64,000 nucleotides of DNA from Bradyrhizobium sp. JYMT SZCCT0428 (GTDB lineage Bacteria; Pseudomonadota; Alphaproteobacteria; Rhizobiales; Xanthobacteraceae): NCBI RefSeq assembly GCF_018131075.1, contig NZ_JAFCLS010000028.1, positions 1 through 64,000 on the forward strand. The letters are read 5' to 3'. The position numbers were made by a program, and so were the translations under genes. The notes beneath the pieces are model-generated. The model was not told where the DNA came from and did no database searches. It was given only the letters and a program-made list of their open reading frames with translations. Shown here one piece after another: positions 1 through 8,145 of the stretch (position 1 is the first letter of the stretch; every line of letters starts with the position of its first letter).

Positions 1-87
1 TGGGCTAATATTTTGAGGACGGCGCACCGGAAGCTCCGCGACACCACGAAATTGGTCAACGTGGTTGCAGCATCCACCACGAATTAG
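1..87 (+). CDS. 3' end of an unidentified CDS cut by the window start
   Basis: Frame 1 is open from the first base to a TAG at 85-87 and encodes 28 residues ending in LVNVVAASTTN. The piece is hydrophilic then mildly hydrophobic and has no motif I recognise. It could be the tail of a real gene that begins left of the window, or a chance open frame. The neighbouring DNA is insertion-sequence debris, which lowers the likelihood of an intact gene. Confidence 0.25.
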   Translation, partial: WANILRTAHRKLRDTTKLVNVVAASTTN

Positions 88-268
88 GCTTCCAAATGAC
101 TGCAACGGCCCACCTCAGACCTCACTATCGCATCCGGCTTGGCCGACGTCCTTCGAGATCAGTTCCTCATCACTCCTGGGATGCGCGACGGTCGCGAATA
201 TGCTTGAGGTCCAAGAAAAGAACCCAGCACTTCTGATCATCTACCTCCGGCGAAGGCCGCCTCGTTAA

Positions 269-466
269 TTAGTGCGATTGGTGCATGACGGTCCTTATAG
301 AGGCTCGTTGGACTGGATGCGCCGCGGTGCCCGTTAGGACGTCGGCGAGCCAAGCTTGTGGATCCCGTCGTGCGTAACAGTCCTTGGTTGCGCCGAAAGC
401 GGTACTGGATCGTTGAAGTTGGCCGATTGCCACTTGGCATTTGTAGTCCTCGCGTAATTTCTGCAC
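269..466 (-). pseudogene. IS66-family transposase (TnpC) C-terminal remnant
   Basis: The reverse strand encodes a fragment containing DPQAWLADVL followed by a HPxQR segment. This is the hallmark of the extreme C-terminus of IS66-family TnpC transposases, where it normally continues to a LLPWNW-type end. Here the residues before and after the motif do not match the family, the terminal LLPWNW is missing, and no upstream transposase domain, TnpA/TnpB partner or terminal inverted repeat is visible. It is a decayed scar that marks past insertion-sequence activity at the accessory end of the window. Motif recognition is direct; the family name is from memory of IS66 proteins. Confidence 0.5.
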
Positions 467-472
467 CCACAG

Positions 473-715
473 TCAACTCATGAGAAGATCGTAGTCCCGC
501 CGCAAGATAGCTTGGACGTGGACTGCGGCGCGGGCAGCGGTATTGGCGTCGGCAGCGCCAGCGGCCATCACGCACAGTGACCAATTGAATTCAGTGCGCT
601 CTTCTGTAACGCGGTTGACTGCTACTTCTTGAACGTTGTGGCATCCGGGCATCTTTCGGATCTCTGCCAAAGCTCGTCGTTGCAAATCCGGCAATGGAAG
701 TCGGATCTTGGACAT
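473..715 (-). CDS. Small conserved hypothetical protein (80 aa)
   Basis: Encodes 80 residues starting MSKIRLPLPDLQRRALAEIR and containing a cysteine (MPGCHNV), a central NWSL motif and an alanine-rich helix near the end (AAGAADANTAARAAVHVQ). I chose the ATG at 715 because AGGTGG lies 8 bases upstream; the longer reading frame to 769 has no such site. The pattern (an N-terminal amphipathic helix, then an Arg/Asn/Trp strand region and a C-terminal helix) resembles a family of short hypotheticals common in Bradyrhizobium, recognised from memory. No function is known to me. It stands alone between an IS66 scar and a broken csbD gene, facing left. Confidence 0.6.
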   Translation of the reverse strand: MSKIRLPLPDLQRRALAEIRKMPGCHNVQEVAVNRVTEERTEFNWSLCVMAAGAADANTAARAAVHVQAILRRDYDLLMS

Positions 716-999
716 ATGGCCCACCTGTTTGAGACCCTGACCTGACTGGGCGGCTGCGGTGTGCGGCACTCAAGACAGAACGAAAGTAGCTAGTGCCGGT
801 TCCGCTCACGTGCGCAACCTTCGGGCTCGCTACCAGCGTTACGAACGACCGGCGCCGATAGTCGGGAAACCTGTCCAGCATCACCAGCAGATTGCCGACG
901 AAGCGATGGATGACCCGAACGAGCGCGCAGACCCAACGCGGCGTGGAATATCATGTCATATCGCTCGTTAGAATAGTCTCAGAACGAAAGGAACATGCA

Positions 1000-1180
1000 A
1001 TGGACCGGAACCGAGTTGAAGGAAATTGGAAGGAAGTAAAAGGCAAAGTGAAAGAGCAATGGGGAAACTCACCGACGATGATCTGACTGCCCTAAACGGT
1101 CATCGCGACTAATTGGAAGGCGTCTGCAACAGCGCTATGGACTAGCCAAGGATCAGACCCGGAAAGAGGTCGGTAGTTAG
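1000..1180 (+). pseudogene. csbD: csbD-family stress protein, disrupted by two frameshifts and a stop
   Basis: The start MDRNRVEGNWKEVKGKVKEQ is the classic CsbD-family N-terminus (small, Lys/Glu-rich general-stress proteins of about 65 residues). After the tryptophan-glycine at about residue 22 one base is missing and the reading moves frame to give KLTDDDLTALNGHRD. A CAA-to-TAA-type stop then follows, and a second frame change gives QQRYGLAKDQTRKEVGS and a TAG at 1178-1180. All parts of the family are still readable but in three segments, so the gene is dead (or the sequence has errors). AAGGA lies upstream of the ATG and a strong hairpin terminator lies downstream at 1234-1262. Confidence 0.8.
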
Positions 1181-1233
1181 GTTTCGACGTTGAAGTAACT
1201 CAACTGCGATCTCAGCCCCGTTGTCCCCGAAAA

Positions 1234-1262
1234 GAGGCCCCGGTTGACCGGGGCTTTATTTG
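1234..1262. terminator. Bidirectional intrinsic terminator
   Basis: A perfect 7-bp stem GCCCCGG/CCGGGGC with a TTGA loop (1237-1254) is followed by TTTATTT on the plus strand, and on the minus strand by CTCTTTT. It sits between the rightward csbD remnant and the leftward ORF at 1256-1516 and can serve both. Confidence 0.75.
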
Positions 1263-1516
1263 TGCGGGGCATATCTTTCATGGGTTTCCTTCCTCATGGC
1301 CTTCCGCTGCTTTTTGAGAGCACCAAGTCGAATGCGTTCTCGTATACGCGCCGTCCGAACTTCTTCTTCATCCGTCTTGCGTTTCTTTTGATGGAGCGCC
1401 GGAGACGTCGGCTTAGCGCCAGGCATTCTGGGTAACGATTGCGTTGGCACCGTTGAGCCATGCACCACCGGTTGAATGCTCATGGGTTTCTGCTCATGCG
1501 CCTTTGGAATCGGCAT
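1256..1516 (-). CDS. Small basic hypothetical protein (86 aa)
   Basis: Encodes 86 residues, proline-rich in the first half and strongly charged in the second half (KKRKTDEEEVRTARIRER and a Lys/Arg-rich helix at about 55-80). No family is recognised. Support for a real gene: an ATG start with TGAGG about 10 bases upstream, a charged helix pattern unlike random DNA, and a terminator-like hairpin that overlaps its stop codon. Against: it is short, has no neighbours in an operon, and sits in a region of decayed genes. It could bind nucleic acid, given its charge, but this is only a guess. Confidence 0.4.
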   Translation of the reverse strand: MPIPKAHEQKPMSIQPVVHGSTVPTQSLPRMPGAKPTSPALHQKKRKTDEEEVRTARIRERIRLGALKKQRKAMRKETHERYAPHK

Positions 1517-1759
1517 CTCATTGCCTCAGATTTTGGCAAAATAAAAGACCATGCGGCATTACACATGGCCTCATACGTCCCGGCTGTTTTTCGAATAGCG
1601 ACTTATCGCAACCCGATTAAGCCAATCACAACAATTAGGCCCACGAAATGATACTATTCATTCGCGCCTACTCCAGAGTTGCCATGATCTTGAACGCCCG
1701 TCGATGGACAAAGTTCCACTCGGCTAATCGCAGCGAATGGCCGCGTTCTTTCCGCCATC

Positions 1760-2596
1760 TTAAGCAGCCTCCTGAAGCGGGGTATCTTGTTCAACAAGCT
1801 GCTGGGTCATCACTTTGAACCGGGCCAATCGTGCAGGACCGAAAGCCGTCGAAATAGCAACATCGGCGGCGTCACGGCCCCTGGCGATGACGATGCGGCC
1901 AATGCGAGGATGGTTGTGCCTTGCATCGAAGGTGAACCAGCGACCATCAAGAAACACTTCGTACCACGCACTAAAATCCATCGGAGCAGGGTCGGTGGGA
2001 ACTCCGATGTCACCAAGATATCCGGTGCAGTAACGCGCGGGGATGTTCATGCATCGGGAAAGCGCAACTGCGAGATGAGCGAAGTCCCGACAAACACCGC
2101 GCTCTTCCTCGTGACCTTCGGATGCGGTGCGGTCAGCTCGCGCATGATGATAACCAAATTCAATGCGATTGTGAGCGTAATCGCAAATGGCTTGCGCTCG
2201 CTGCCATCCCCCTTGGATACCTCCAAAGAGCGACCACGCAAGATTCGACAGCTTTTCAGTGTCGCAGTAGCGACTGGCCAACAGGAAGGGCAGTACCTCG
2301 CCGGGCAACGCGCTTACGTCCCATTGTTGCGCGGTCGCGCACACTTCATCGGGTAGCCCATTATCCTGAACAATAAATTCACTGCGGACTTCGAGCAGGC
2401 CGGGTGGCGCTACAAGCCGGGTGCAAATGTTGCCATATGGATCAAAGTAGTCACGTGCTTCCACTTCGACGGAAAACTGCATCGACTGATCAGTGAGGAT
2501 ATCTCCGTCTCGCGACGGATGGCTGGTGAGCATCAGCACTATTGGAACCGCGTGGGGACACTGAAATGCAATATCGTAGCCTGCCCGGATCTTCAC
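1760..2596 (-). CDS. Transglutaminase-like cysteine protease/amidase family protein
   Basis: 278 residues. The N-terminal half (about 1-130) is the bacterial transglutaminase N-terminal beta-rich region (KIRAGYDIAFQCP). The C-terminal half carries the papain-like transglutaminase core: a cysteine in ERGVCRDFAHLAVALSR (about 170), a histidine in FDARHNHPRIGR (about 228), and an acidic residue downstream in the GRDAADVAI segment. This matches the Cys-His-Asp triad of the family, in which most bacterial members act as proteases or amide hydrolases rather than cross-linkers. No signal peptide or membrane segment is seen, so it is probably cytoplasmic. It is monocistronic, with no gene for about 480 bases upstream. 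The true substrate is unknown; homologues often sit beside alpha-E or circularly permuted ATP-grasp genes, which are absent here. Confidence 0.85.
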   Translation of the reverse strand: MKIRAGYDIAFQCPHAVPIVLMLTSHPSRDGDILTDQSMQFSVEVEARDYFDPYGNICTRLVAPPGLLEVRSEFIVQDNGLPDEVCATAQQWDVSALPGEVLPFLLASRYCDTEKLSNLAWSLFGGIQGGWQRAQAICDYAHNRIEFGYHHARADRTASEGHEEERGVCRDFAHLAVALSRCMNIPARYCTGYLGDIGVPTDPAPMDFSAWYEVFLDGRWFTFDARHNHPRIGRIVIARGRDAADVAISTAFGPARLARFKVMTQQLVEQDTPLQEAA

Positions 2597-3074
2597 AAAA
2601 ACCTCCTCAGTCCTGTTGAGCTGGGCAAGTCAAATTTGCACCTCTTTGTTCCTGAGGTAATCGAACAAATGTTGCTCTGAGCAGCAGAGCGAGCCCCTTT
2701 AACGAAGAATTCGCTCCGATCGCGACCATGAAGTTCCGCGAATAGGTGATCGATTTCACGAATTCTCAATCAAGCAGGCGTCACACAATGCTGGCTAAGC
2801 TGTGGTCTGCTCATTCCAGCGCATGTCGCCACTCAATCCACACGCCCAGTCCGAACGGTGGCAGTATGATGCTACTGAGCTGCCGACCAAGCGGTATTGG
2901 AACGCCCGCGTCTGACGTGCTGGCATATCTGCCCACCTACGAGTCACACGCCCTCTATCTGAAACGTAATGGCTCATTGCTGGCCGTGAGGAACGGTAAT
3001 TAAAGAGAGCGGATTTTGAACCTGAGAGCCTTACAGAGTGACACCCGGGCGCGGATTACCGGCCCGGGCGACTC
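2597..3074. other. Gene-free stretch
   Basis: About 480 bases upstream of the transglutaminase-like gene. Short open frames on both strands lack ribosome sites and protein-like composition. I see no RNA motif, repeat or terminator. Confidence 0.5.
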
Positions 3075-3257
3075 TCAGGCGCGTGTATCCAGCGAAATCT
3101 CCAGCTGGCTGGCCTTCACGGCGACCGCGCCAACAGTGCGCTTCAGTGACTTTGAGATCTTGGCGACTCCGACACGTTTCTTAGCCAACGATCTTAATAC
3201 CTTGACGTCGTTCTTGGACCAAACGCGCTTTACAATTTTCTTTATAGTTTTAGCCAT
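3075..3257 (-). CDS. Small basic SANT/Myb-like DNA-binding-type protein (60 aa)
   Basis: Encodes about 60 residues starting MAKTIKKIVKRVWSKNDVKV. The order W-S-K-x-D-V-x-x-L-R-x-L-A, then V-A-K-I-S-K-S-L-K-R-T and K-A-x-x-L, is that of a single tri-helical HTH/SANT-like domain found in short alphaproteobacterial proteins (family recognised from memory). The internal ATG at 3257 is preferred over the frame start at 3299 because the family begins MAKT and the longer N-terminus is unlike it. It is strongly positively charged, which fits nucleic-acid binding. It stands alone, and no target is apparent. Confidence 0.65.
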   Translation of the reverse strand: MAKTIKKIVKRVWSKNDVKVLRSLAKKRVGVAKISKSLKRTVGAVAVKASQLEISLDTRA

Positions 3258-3672
3258 TGTCACTCCGATTTTGGTGACGGGCCTTTTATCACGCGACACC
3301 GCAAGGGCAACGTTATTGTTTCCTCAATCAAGCATTCACTAATATTTGTCGCGTTTTCTGAGACACTCTATGAGCATGCAGCAACGAAAGAGATTGTGCC
3401 GCTACACCGCGCACACCCTGTACAGGCTGCGGCAGGACTTGGAAGCTGGCTTCCACCTAGACCGAGCTGGCGCGCATCTCCGGTACTCGCGAAAGACACA
3501 AAAACAGATGAAGCGTTAGGACGCTCGAAAGAACGTTGCGGAGAAATTTTGCACAGGACGGCTGGCCCCGCCTACACCATCATGAATGCTAGCTTTTGCG
3601 CGTAATAGCGCCGTCCTGATGGGCGCCATGCGCTCGCGGGAGGATTTTACATCCGCCCTGTTTCGACTGCAT
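3258..3672. other. Gene-free stretch
   Basis: A 69-codon open frame on the plus strand (3396-3605) has no ribosome site and an unlikely composition. No RNA element or repeat is seen. Confidence 0.45.
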
Positions 3673-3864
3673 TCAGACTGAATTGGCAGACACGCGCTCG
3701 ATCTGCCCCATGTCGTTGTGAAGAATGGCCTGCTCGTTACCGACCTTCCATCGGATGGTCACACCCGCCCAACTAGTTCCGGTGATCGTGCCTAGGTCGT
3801 TCTTGTCAGAATTCCAGCACACTAGGTCACCTACTTTAAGTGCTGTCGATTGAGTGCCAGTCAT
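3673..3864 (-). CDS. Small conserved hypothetical protein (63 aa)
   Basis: 63 residues beginning MTGTQSTALKVGDLVCW, with a strand-rich middle (LGTITGTSWAGVTIRWK) and the ending HNDMGQIERV. The pattern of short beta strands with conserved Gly/Trp suggests a small SH3-like beta barrel, a common type of Bradyrhizobium hypothetical. I took the ATG at 3864, with AAAGG upstream, rather than a TTG at 3942. Function unknown. It lies alone between two other orphan small genes in the accessory zone. Confidence 0.55.
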   Translation of the reverse strand: MTGTQSTALKVGDLVCWNSDKNDLGTITGTSWAGVTIRWKVGNEQAILHNDMGQIERVSANSV

Positions 3865-4095
3865 GATTTCGATCGCACCCTTTCTATACGCGCCATCTGT
3901 TTGCTCCGCAGCCGAACCTGCCGTAATCGGATTCGTCGCCAAGAGAGAGAACTTGGTGGACCTTGACGCCCACTGAACAACTCGTACGAAGATCGACTAA
4001 GCTAAATCCTAGTATCGCTACGGATCGAGACTTAGCTACTGCCCAAACCCATTCTATATTCGGGCAGCGTGGTTCACGCGAGCTTAAACTCGGCG

Positions 4096-4377
4096 TTAGC
4101 GGCTTCTTTCGCCAAACCGGGAACCTAAGAACAAGGCATCGAGCTCCTCAACACTTGTCCGCGAGACTTTCGCATGGTCCAGCTTGACCTGGTAAGTAAG
4201 GGCTCTGTGGAATTCGGCCGGATGAGCTATTTCACATAGCTCGGCTGGGGCGTCCAGGAGCCTATGCAGCGATTGCCCTGCCTCAGCAGGAGCAATAAAG
4301 GACATGATCTCGCTGTCCTTAGGATGCTCAACCTGAGCCCCTATGATTTCCCCTTGCGCATCCCGGATAAGTAACAT
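4096..4377 (-). CDS. Hypothetical protein (93 aa)
   Basis: 93 residues starting MLLIRDAQGEIIGAQVEHP. The first strand pair resembles the MLIRDxxGxVxGAQ opening of small Rhizobiales hypotheticals. The middle contains LHRLLDAPAELCEIAHPAEFHRAL, a plausible two-helix segment. No catalytic motif, signal peptide or membrane helix is visible. The stop is followed leftwards by AT-richer DNA without a gene. I am fairly confident that it is coding because of its amphipathic helices and normal amino-acid use, but not of any role. Confidence 0.55.
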   Translation of the reverse strand: MLLIRDAQGEIIGAQVEHPKDSEIMSFIAPAEAGQSLHRLLDAPAELCEIAHPAEFHRALTYQVKLDHAKVSRTSVEELDALFLGSRFGERSR

Positions 4378-4416
4378 GCGGCGGAGCCACGATCACGTCT
4401 GGGCACCTTTGAGACA

Positions 4417-4510
4417 TGCCTGCCTATCCTGGAATGTCCGTTCACCGGGATAGACTGGAAGTCGCCGTGGTTCGGCCAAACCGAGGCGAATGACCCACCA
4501 CTGACTTCGG
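4417..4510 (+). repeat. Dispersed repeat, copy A
   Basis: About 90 bases containing AATGTCCGTTCACCGGG, GGAAGTCGCC and GCGAATGACCCA. The same blocks recur in the same order at 6733-6829 with scattered mismatches. The two copies bracket the RTX gene in direct orientation. Similar short remnants are, from memory, scattered in Bradyrhizobium genomes. Confidence 0.6.
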
Positions 4511-4680
4511 CGCCTCGCCGGCTAGGGTCACATGATTCAATAGACCGCGAAGCCCTCGGTTAGCCGCAATCAACTCTACGGCGCAAAACTGAGCTCCGCC
4601 GAGGGTCGAATCGATGCCGGTGTGAGATGCAACCGAGCCGCGGCACGTCGGTCGCGAATCGCACCTGGCTTTCCACTTCT

Positions 4681-6411
4681 TCAGATCACTAGGAAATCAA
4701 CGGTTGTCAGGCTGAGGCCTAGGGTAACGGTTGCAAACTGGATCGCCGCACCGGCGCCATTGCCATCCGCATCATACGTCAGAGCGCCGTTCTGACTGTT
4801 GTAGATGATACGGTCGTCCGCATCATGGGCCGCCGAACCAATGTGGAACTCGGCCGACGTCACGTTGCGTGCAAGATTTCCCGGCGTCGCGAGCGTCGCG
4901 AAGATGGAATTCTCCAGATAGACCGTATCAGCTGCCACGCTGAAATCGGAGATCGTATCAACGTTGGCGGCACCGAGCGTTGTGTTGAACAGAAAGTAAT
5001 CCTGCCCGCCCCCGCCGGTCAGCGTGTCGATGCCGCCGCCGCCGTTAATAAGATTGCTGCCGTCGTTGCCGATCACCGTATTGGCGATACTGTTGCCGGT
5101 GAGATTGATTGAGTTAGCCGAGCCCCAGCGAAATGCTTCCAGTCTTTCGACCGACGTGTTTTCGGCGAGAGTATAACTGACGGTGGTTATCACTGTATCC
5201 GAGCCTTCGCCTGTCACTTCGGTAACGATGTCGCCAGCGTTGTCGACCATATAGGTGTCGTCACCGCCGCGTCCGATCAGTGTATCGGCGGCGCCGCCAC
5301 CGTCGAGCGTATTTGCTTCCCGGCCACCGGTGATCGTGTTGGCGAGGTCGTTGCCAAGGCCGTACGAGGCACTCACCAGGTTGAGGTTTTCGACATTGGC
5401 GCTGAGCTGATAGTTCGCCGTCGCATTGACCGTGTCGATACCCTCGTTGGCGTATTCATGGACAGCATCGAGACTGTCGCGGACGATGTAGGTATCATTG
5501 CCGATGCCACCGTAAAGCTGGTCGTCTCCCAATCCACCGTTCAGCGTATCGTGGCCCTCCAGGCCGAAAAGCGTGTCGTTGCCGCCGTGGCCGGACAAGA
5601 CGTTGTCCAGGCTGTTGCCGACGATCCCGTTGTCCAGGGTGTTCCCTTCCCCGTTCAGGGCGATGGGCGAATACAGCACCAGGTTCTCGACATTGCTCGT
5701 CAAAGTATAGTTCGGGAGCCGCGAGTACACGGTGTCGCGCCCCTCGCCGCTGTATTCGATCACCTGATCTCCGGTATTTTCGACGATGTAAGTGTCGTCA
5801 TTCAGCCCGCCGCTCATGACGTCGCCGCTAGAGCCGCCATCGAGGGTATCGTTGCCCGCACCGCCATAGAGCGTGTCGGTGTTGGTTTCACCGTAAAGCT
5901 CATCGTCACCGGCGCCTCCATAGAGGGTGTCGATGCCGCTGCCGCCCCAAATGTCATCGTGACCTTCATAGCCCCAGATGTTATCGTCGCCCTGCATGCC
6001 ATAAAGAGCGTTGTTGTACATGTTGCCGCTGATATCGTTGTTCAGGGCATTGCCGACGCCCTGAAAGGCGTCTTCGTCCTGAAAGAACTGCAGGCGCTCG
6101 ACGTTGGATGGGAGCGTGTAGCTGATGCGGGAGATGACCGTGTCGTACCCGGCGTTTAACGCATTGGTTTCGCTAACCTGGTCGTCCACCTGGTCGACGA
6201 TATAGGTGTCGTTGCCGGCTTCACCGTACATTTCATCTGCTCCGGTGCCTCCGTCGAGCCAATCCTGTCCATATCCTCCGGACAAGATATCGTTTCCGGC
6301 GTGACCGTAAATGAAGTCGTCTTCGTCAGTGCCGATGAGTCCCAGCGTCACCGTGCCGAACAACCAAGGCAGGCCGCCATCGCTGAATTCGGTTCCGTGC
6401 TTGATAGCCAT
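4681..6411 (-). CDS. RTX-type calcium-binding repeat protein, probable type I secretion substrate
   Basis: 576 residues made almost entirely of RTX nonapeptide blocks of the GGxGxDxLxGG kind (for example GNDILSGGYGQDWLDGGTG near residue 40, and further clusters near 130-190, 270-310, 365-385 and 455-470). They alternate with a repeated spacer of the form NDTYIV...DTV...Y.L..NVENL. These motifs form calcium-filled parallel beta rolls after export. The last ~110 residues (DTISDFSVAADTVYLENS, then DDRIIYNSQNGALTYDADG and a C-terminal DFLVI) match the non-cleaved C-terminal signal region of type I-secreted proteins. No catalytic domain is evident, so it may be a structural or adhesive surface protein. 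No HlyB/HlyD/TolC genes are nearby, so export would depend on a transporter elsewhere. AGGGGACTAGGA precedes the ATG. Confidence 0.9.
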   Translation of the reverse strand: MAIKHGTEFSDGGLPWLFGTVTLGLIGTDEDDFIYGHAGNDILSGGYGQDWLDGGTGADEMYGEAGNDTYIVDQVDDQVSETNALNAGYDTVISRISYTLPSNVERLQFFQDEDAFQGVGNALNNDISGNMYNNALYGMQGDDNIWGYEGHDDIWGGSGIDTLYGGAGDDELYGETNTDTLYGGAGNDTLDGGSSGDVMSGGLNDDTYIVENTGDQVIEYSGEGRDTVYSRLPNYTLTSNVENLVLYSPIALNGEGNTLDNGIVGNSLDNVLSGHGGNDTLFGLEGHDTLNGGLGDDQLYGGIGNDTYIVRDSLDAVHEYANEGIDTVNATANYQLSANVENLNLVSASYGLGNDLANTITGGREANTLDGGGAADTLIGRGGDDTYMVDNAGDIVTEVTGEGSDTVITTVSYTLAENTSVERLEAFRWGSANSINLTGNSIANTVIGNDGSNLINGGGGIDTLTGGGGQDYFLFNTTLGAANVDTISDFSVAADTVYLENSIFATLATPGNLARNVTSAEFHIGSAAHDADDRIIYNSQNGALTYDADGNGAGAAIQFATVTLGLSLTTVDFLVI

Positions 6412-6564
6412 GTCCTAGTCCCCTGTGCTTGAAAGGAAGAAGACCGTGCGTCCCCTTGACCCGCGACCATCAATGTCAGGAAAGGCTCGGTTGGGCTGTT
6501 ACCTGGGGAACAGGTTCAAACGCGTTTGTGCGGAAGATCACATGCTTTGGCCGGACGTTGCGAC

Positions 6565-6705
6565 ATGGCGTGGTGCGCCGAAGAGTTTCGCAATCGCGTC
6601 GCACATTGCGCAGACAAAATGCACATCGGCCACGATCCCGCCGCCATCAACGACGCCAAACGAGCCGTCAAGCAGCTGTTCAAGAGGGTATTTCAACTTC
6701 ACTAA
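6565..6705 (+). CDS. Possible small protein (46 aa)
   Basis: An ATG at 6565 opens a 46-codon frame, MAWCAEEFRNRV...MHIGHDPAAINDAKRAVKQL and onward to FKRVFQLH-stop. Its composition (two amphipathic helices, two cysteines) is far more protein-like than the overlapping frames. It has no clear ribosome site and lies in the gap between the RTX gene and the permease. It may instead be the tail of a decayed longer gene. Function unknown. Confidence 0.3.
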   Translation: MAWCAEEFRNRVAHCADKMHIGHDPAAINDAKRAVKQLFKRVFQLH

Positions 6706-6732
6706 TCGGATGACGCTAAATGTCGGCCACAC

Positions 6733-6829
6733 GCCCGCCGATCCTGGCAATGTCCGTTCACCGGGGTAGACCGGAAGTCGCCCAGGTCCGGACAAATCGA
6801 CGCGAATGACCCAAAGGAGACCTCCGCGC
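6733..6829 (+). repeat. Dispersed repeat, copy B
   Basis: Direct copy of the element at 4417-4510: AATGTCCGTTCACCGGGG, then GGAAGTCGCC and CGCGAATGACCCA in the same spacing, with point differences. It lies just upstream of the AEC permease. Confidence 0.6.
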
Positions 6830-6894
6830 TGGCCTGATGGGCGGTCGGCGTGCTACGGCGCTTTCAAGACTAACTGAATACTTTTAATGCTCCA

Positions 6895-7854
6895 ATGCTG
6901 TCGTCATTCGCAGTCACAGTTCCGTTCTTCGCACTCATCCTGCTCGGCTACCTCGCCGCACGTCGAAGCATGTTGTCCCATGCCGCAATTCCGGGCCTCA
7001 ACGTCTTTGTAATGTACTTCGCACTGCCATCCGCGCTGTTTCGCTTCGGCATGAACACGCCTTTGCTGCAGTCGCTCGGCCCCGGAGTACTCGCAATCTA
7101 CTCTCTGTGTGCGCTGCTGATGATTGCTCTTACCATCGCACTGACATGGCGCGGCTCGGTAAGCCTGAAGGATGCTGCATTCGGGGCGCAGGTCGCTGCC
7201 TTTCCCAATACGGGATACATGGGGCTGCCGTTGCTGATTACGTTGGTTGGTCCAGCGGCAGCGGGGACAATGATCTCGACCATCGTTGTCGACATTGTCC
7301 TGACGAGTTCCATATGCATCGCCCTTGCGCAGTGGCAGGAGGCATCCAAGCACGGCCACCGCGTCGCAATCGCTATGGCTTTGCGCGGGGCGGCGTTAAA
7401 TCCGCTGCCTTGGGCCATTGCGCTGGGCGCGGCAAGCTCGGCCACCGGTCTGAAGCCGGTCGGCCCGATCGACGCAATCCTTCGCATGCTTGCTGATGCA
7501 GCTACGCCCGTGGCGCTCTTCACAATTGGAGCCGTGCTGTGGCTTGCCAGCAGATATGCCCATACTGGCATACCCGTGTCTCAGTATTTGCCGGTCGCGC
7601 TGCTCAAACTTCTTGTGCACCCGACGTTGGTAGCCCTTGTCGGAAAAGTTGGCCAAGATCTCGGCGTTGGGATATCCGACTTCGAGATAATGGTACTGAC
7701 GCTGACGGCGGCGCTTCCAAGTGCAAGCAACGTGTGGGCGCTCGCCGAACGTTACGGGGCCGACAATGGCCGAATCGCTCGGATCATCTTAGCGTCCACA
7801 CTCCTTTCCTTTCTCACCCTAAGCGGTGCGGCCTGGATGCTGCTGGACCGCTGA
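6895..7854 (+). CDS. AEC-family permease (auxin efflux carrier type)
   Basis: 319 residues, with a strongly hydrophobic sequence containing about ten membrane segments in two five-helix halves, joined by a cytoplasmic loop near residues 160-170. The opening (VPFFALILLGYLAARRSML), the PSALFRF segment in helix 2 and the ASNVWALAERYG motif in the second half are typical of the AEC/MdcF family. Bacterial members move small organic acids such as malonate or other carboxylates; transport of auxin itself is not implied. The gene reads right, alone, towards the MarR gene 290 bases on. Its closeness to the catabolic island may mean a role in substrate or product movement, but nothing in the sequence proves this. 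Confidence 0.85.
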   Translation: MLSSFAVTVPFFALILLGYLAARRSMLSHAAIPGLNVFVMYFALPSALFRFGMNTPLLQSLGPGVLAIYSLCALLMIALTIALTWRGSVSLKDAAFGAQVAAFPNTGYMGLPLLITLVGPAAAGTMISTIVVDIVLTSSICIALAQWQEASKHGHRVAIAMALRGAALNPLPWAIALGAASSATGLKPVGPIDAILRMLADAATPVALFTIGAVLWLASRYAHTGIPVSQYLPVALLKLLVHPTLVALVGKVGQDLGVGISDFEIMVLTLTAALPSASNVWALAERYGADNGRIARIILASTLLSFLTLSGAAWMLLDR

Positions 7855-8145
7855 GTTCTGCGACCCGCGGCGGTAGTCAGACCGCTCACGGTTGTCGTAT
7901 AACGAGGCCATGGTTGTGACCTGCTCCCCTGAAACGCCCCCGGTTTTGAGTTAGGGTTCTGTTCTCCTGAAGCGCTCCCCAAAACTAGGCCAGCCAGTGC
8001 TGGAGCGACATGACGGAGTTTCGGTTCGCCGGCAGCAGGAGCCTCCTACCGCTCTGCGCATTGCACACCTTTATAGAGACGCGCTTTTGGTTAGACTGCT
8101 TCACGGCGAAAGTGCGCAATCTTACAGCTTGGGAACGAGAGACCA

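Noticed and set aside
237..584. 115-codon minus-strand frame overlapping the IS66 scar
   Set aside because: The IS66 motif is in another frame, and this one is Arg/Ser-rich without a domain.
5458..6159. Long plus-strand open frame (233 codons) rich in Val/Asp
   Set aside because: It is the complement of the RTX repeats; the regular repeat composition keeps the antisense frame open.
7915..7995. Imperfect direct repeat (CTCCCCTGAAACGCCCCC and CTCCTGAAGCGCTCCCC) before the first MarR gene
   Set aside because: Could be an insertion-sequence end, but no inverted partner or transposase piece is visible, so it is not called.
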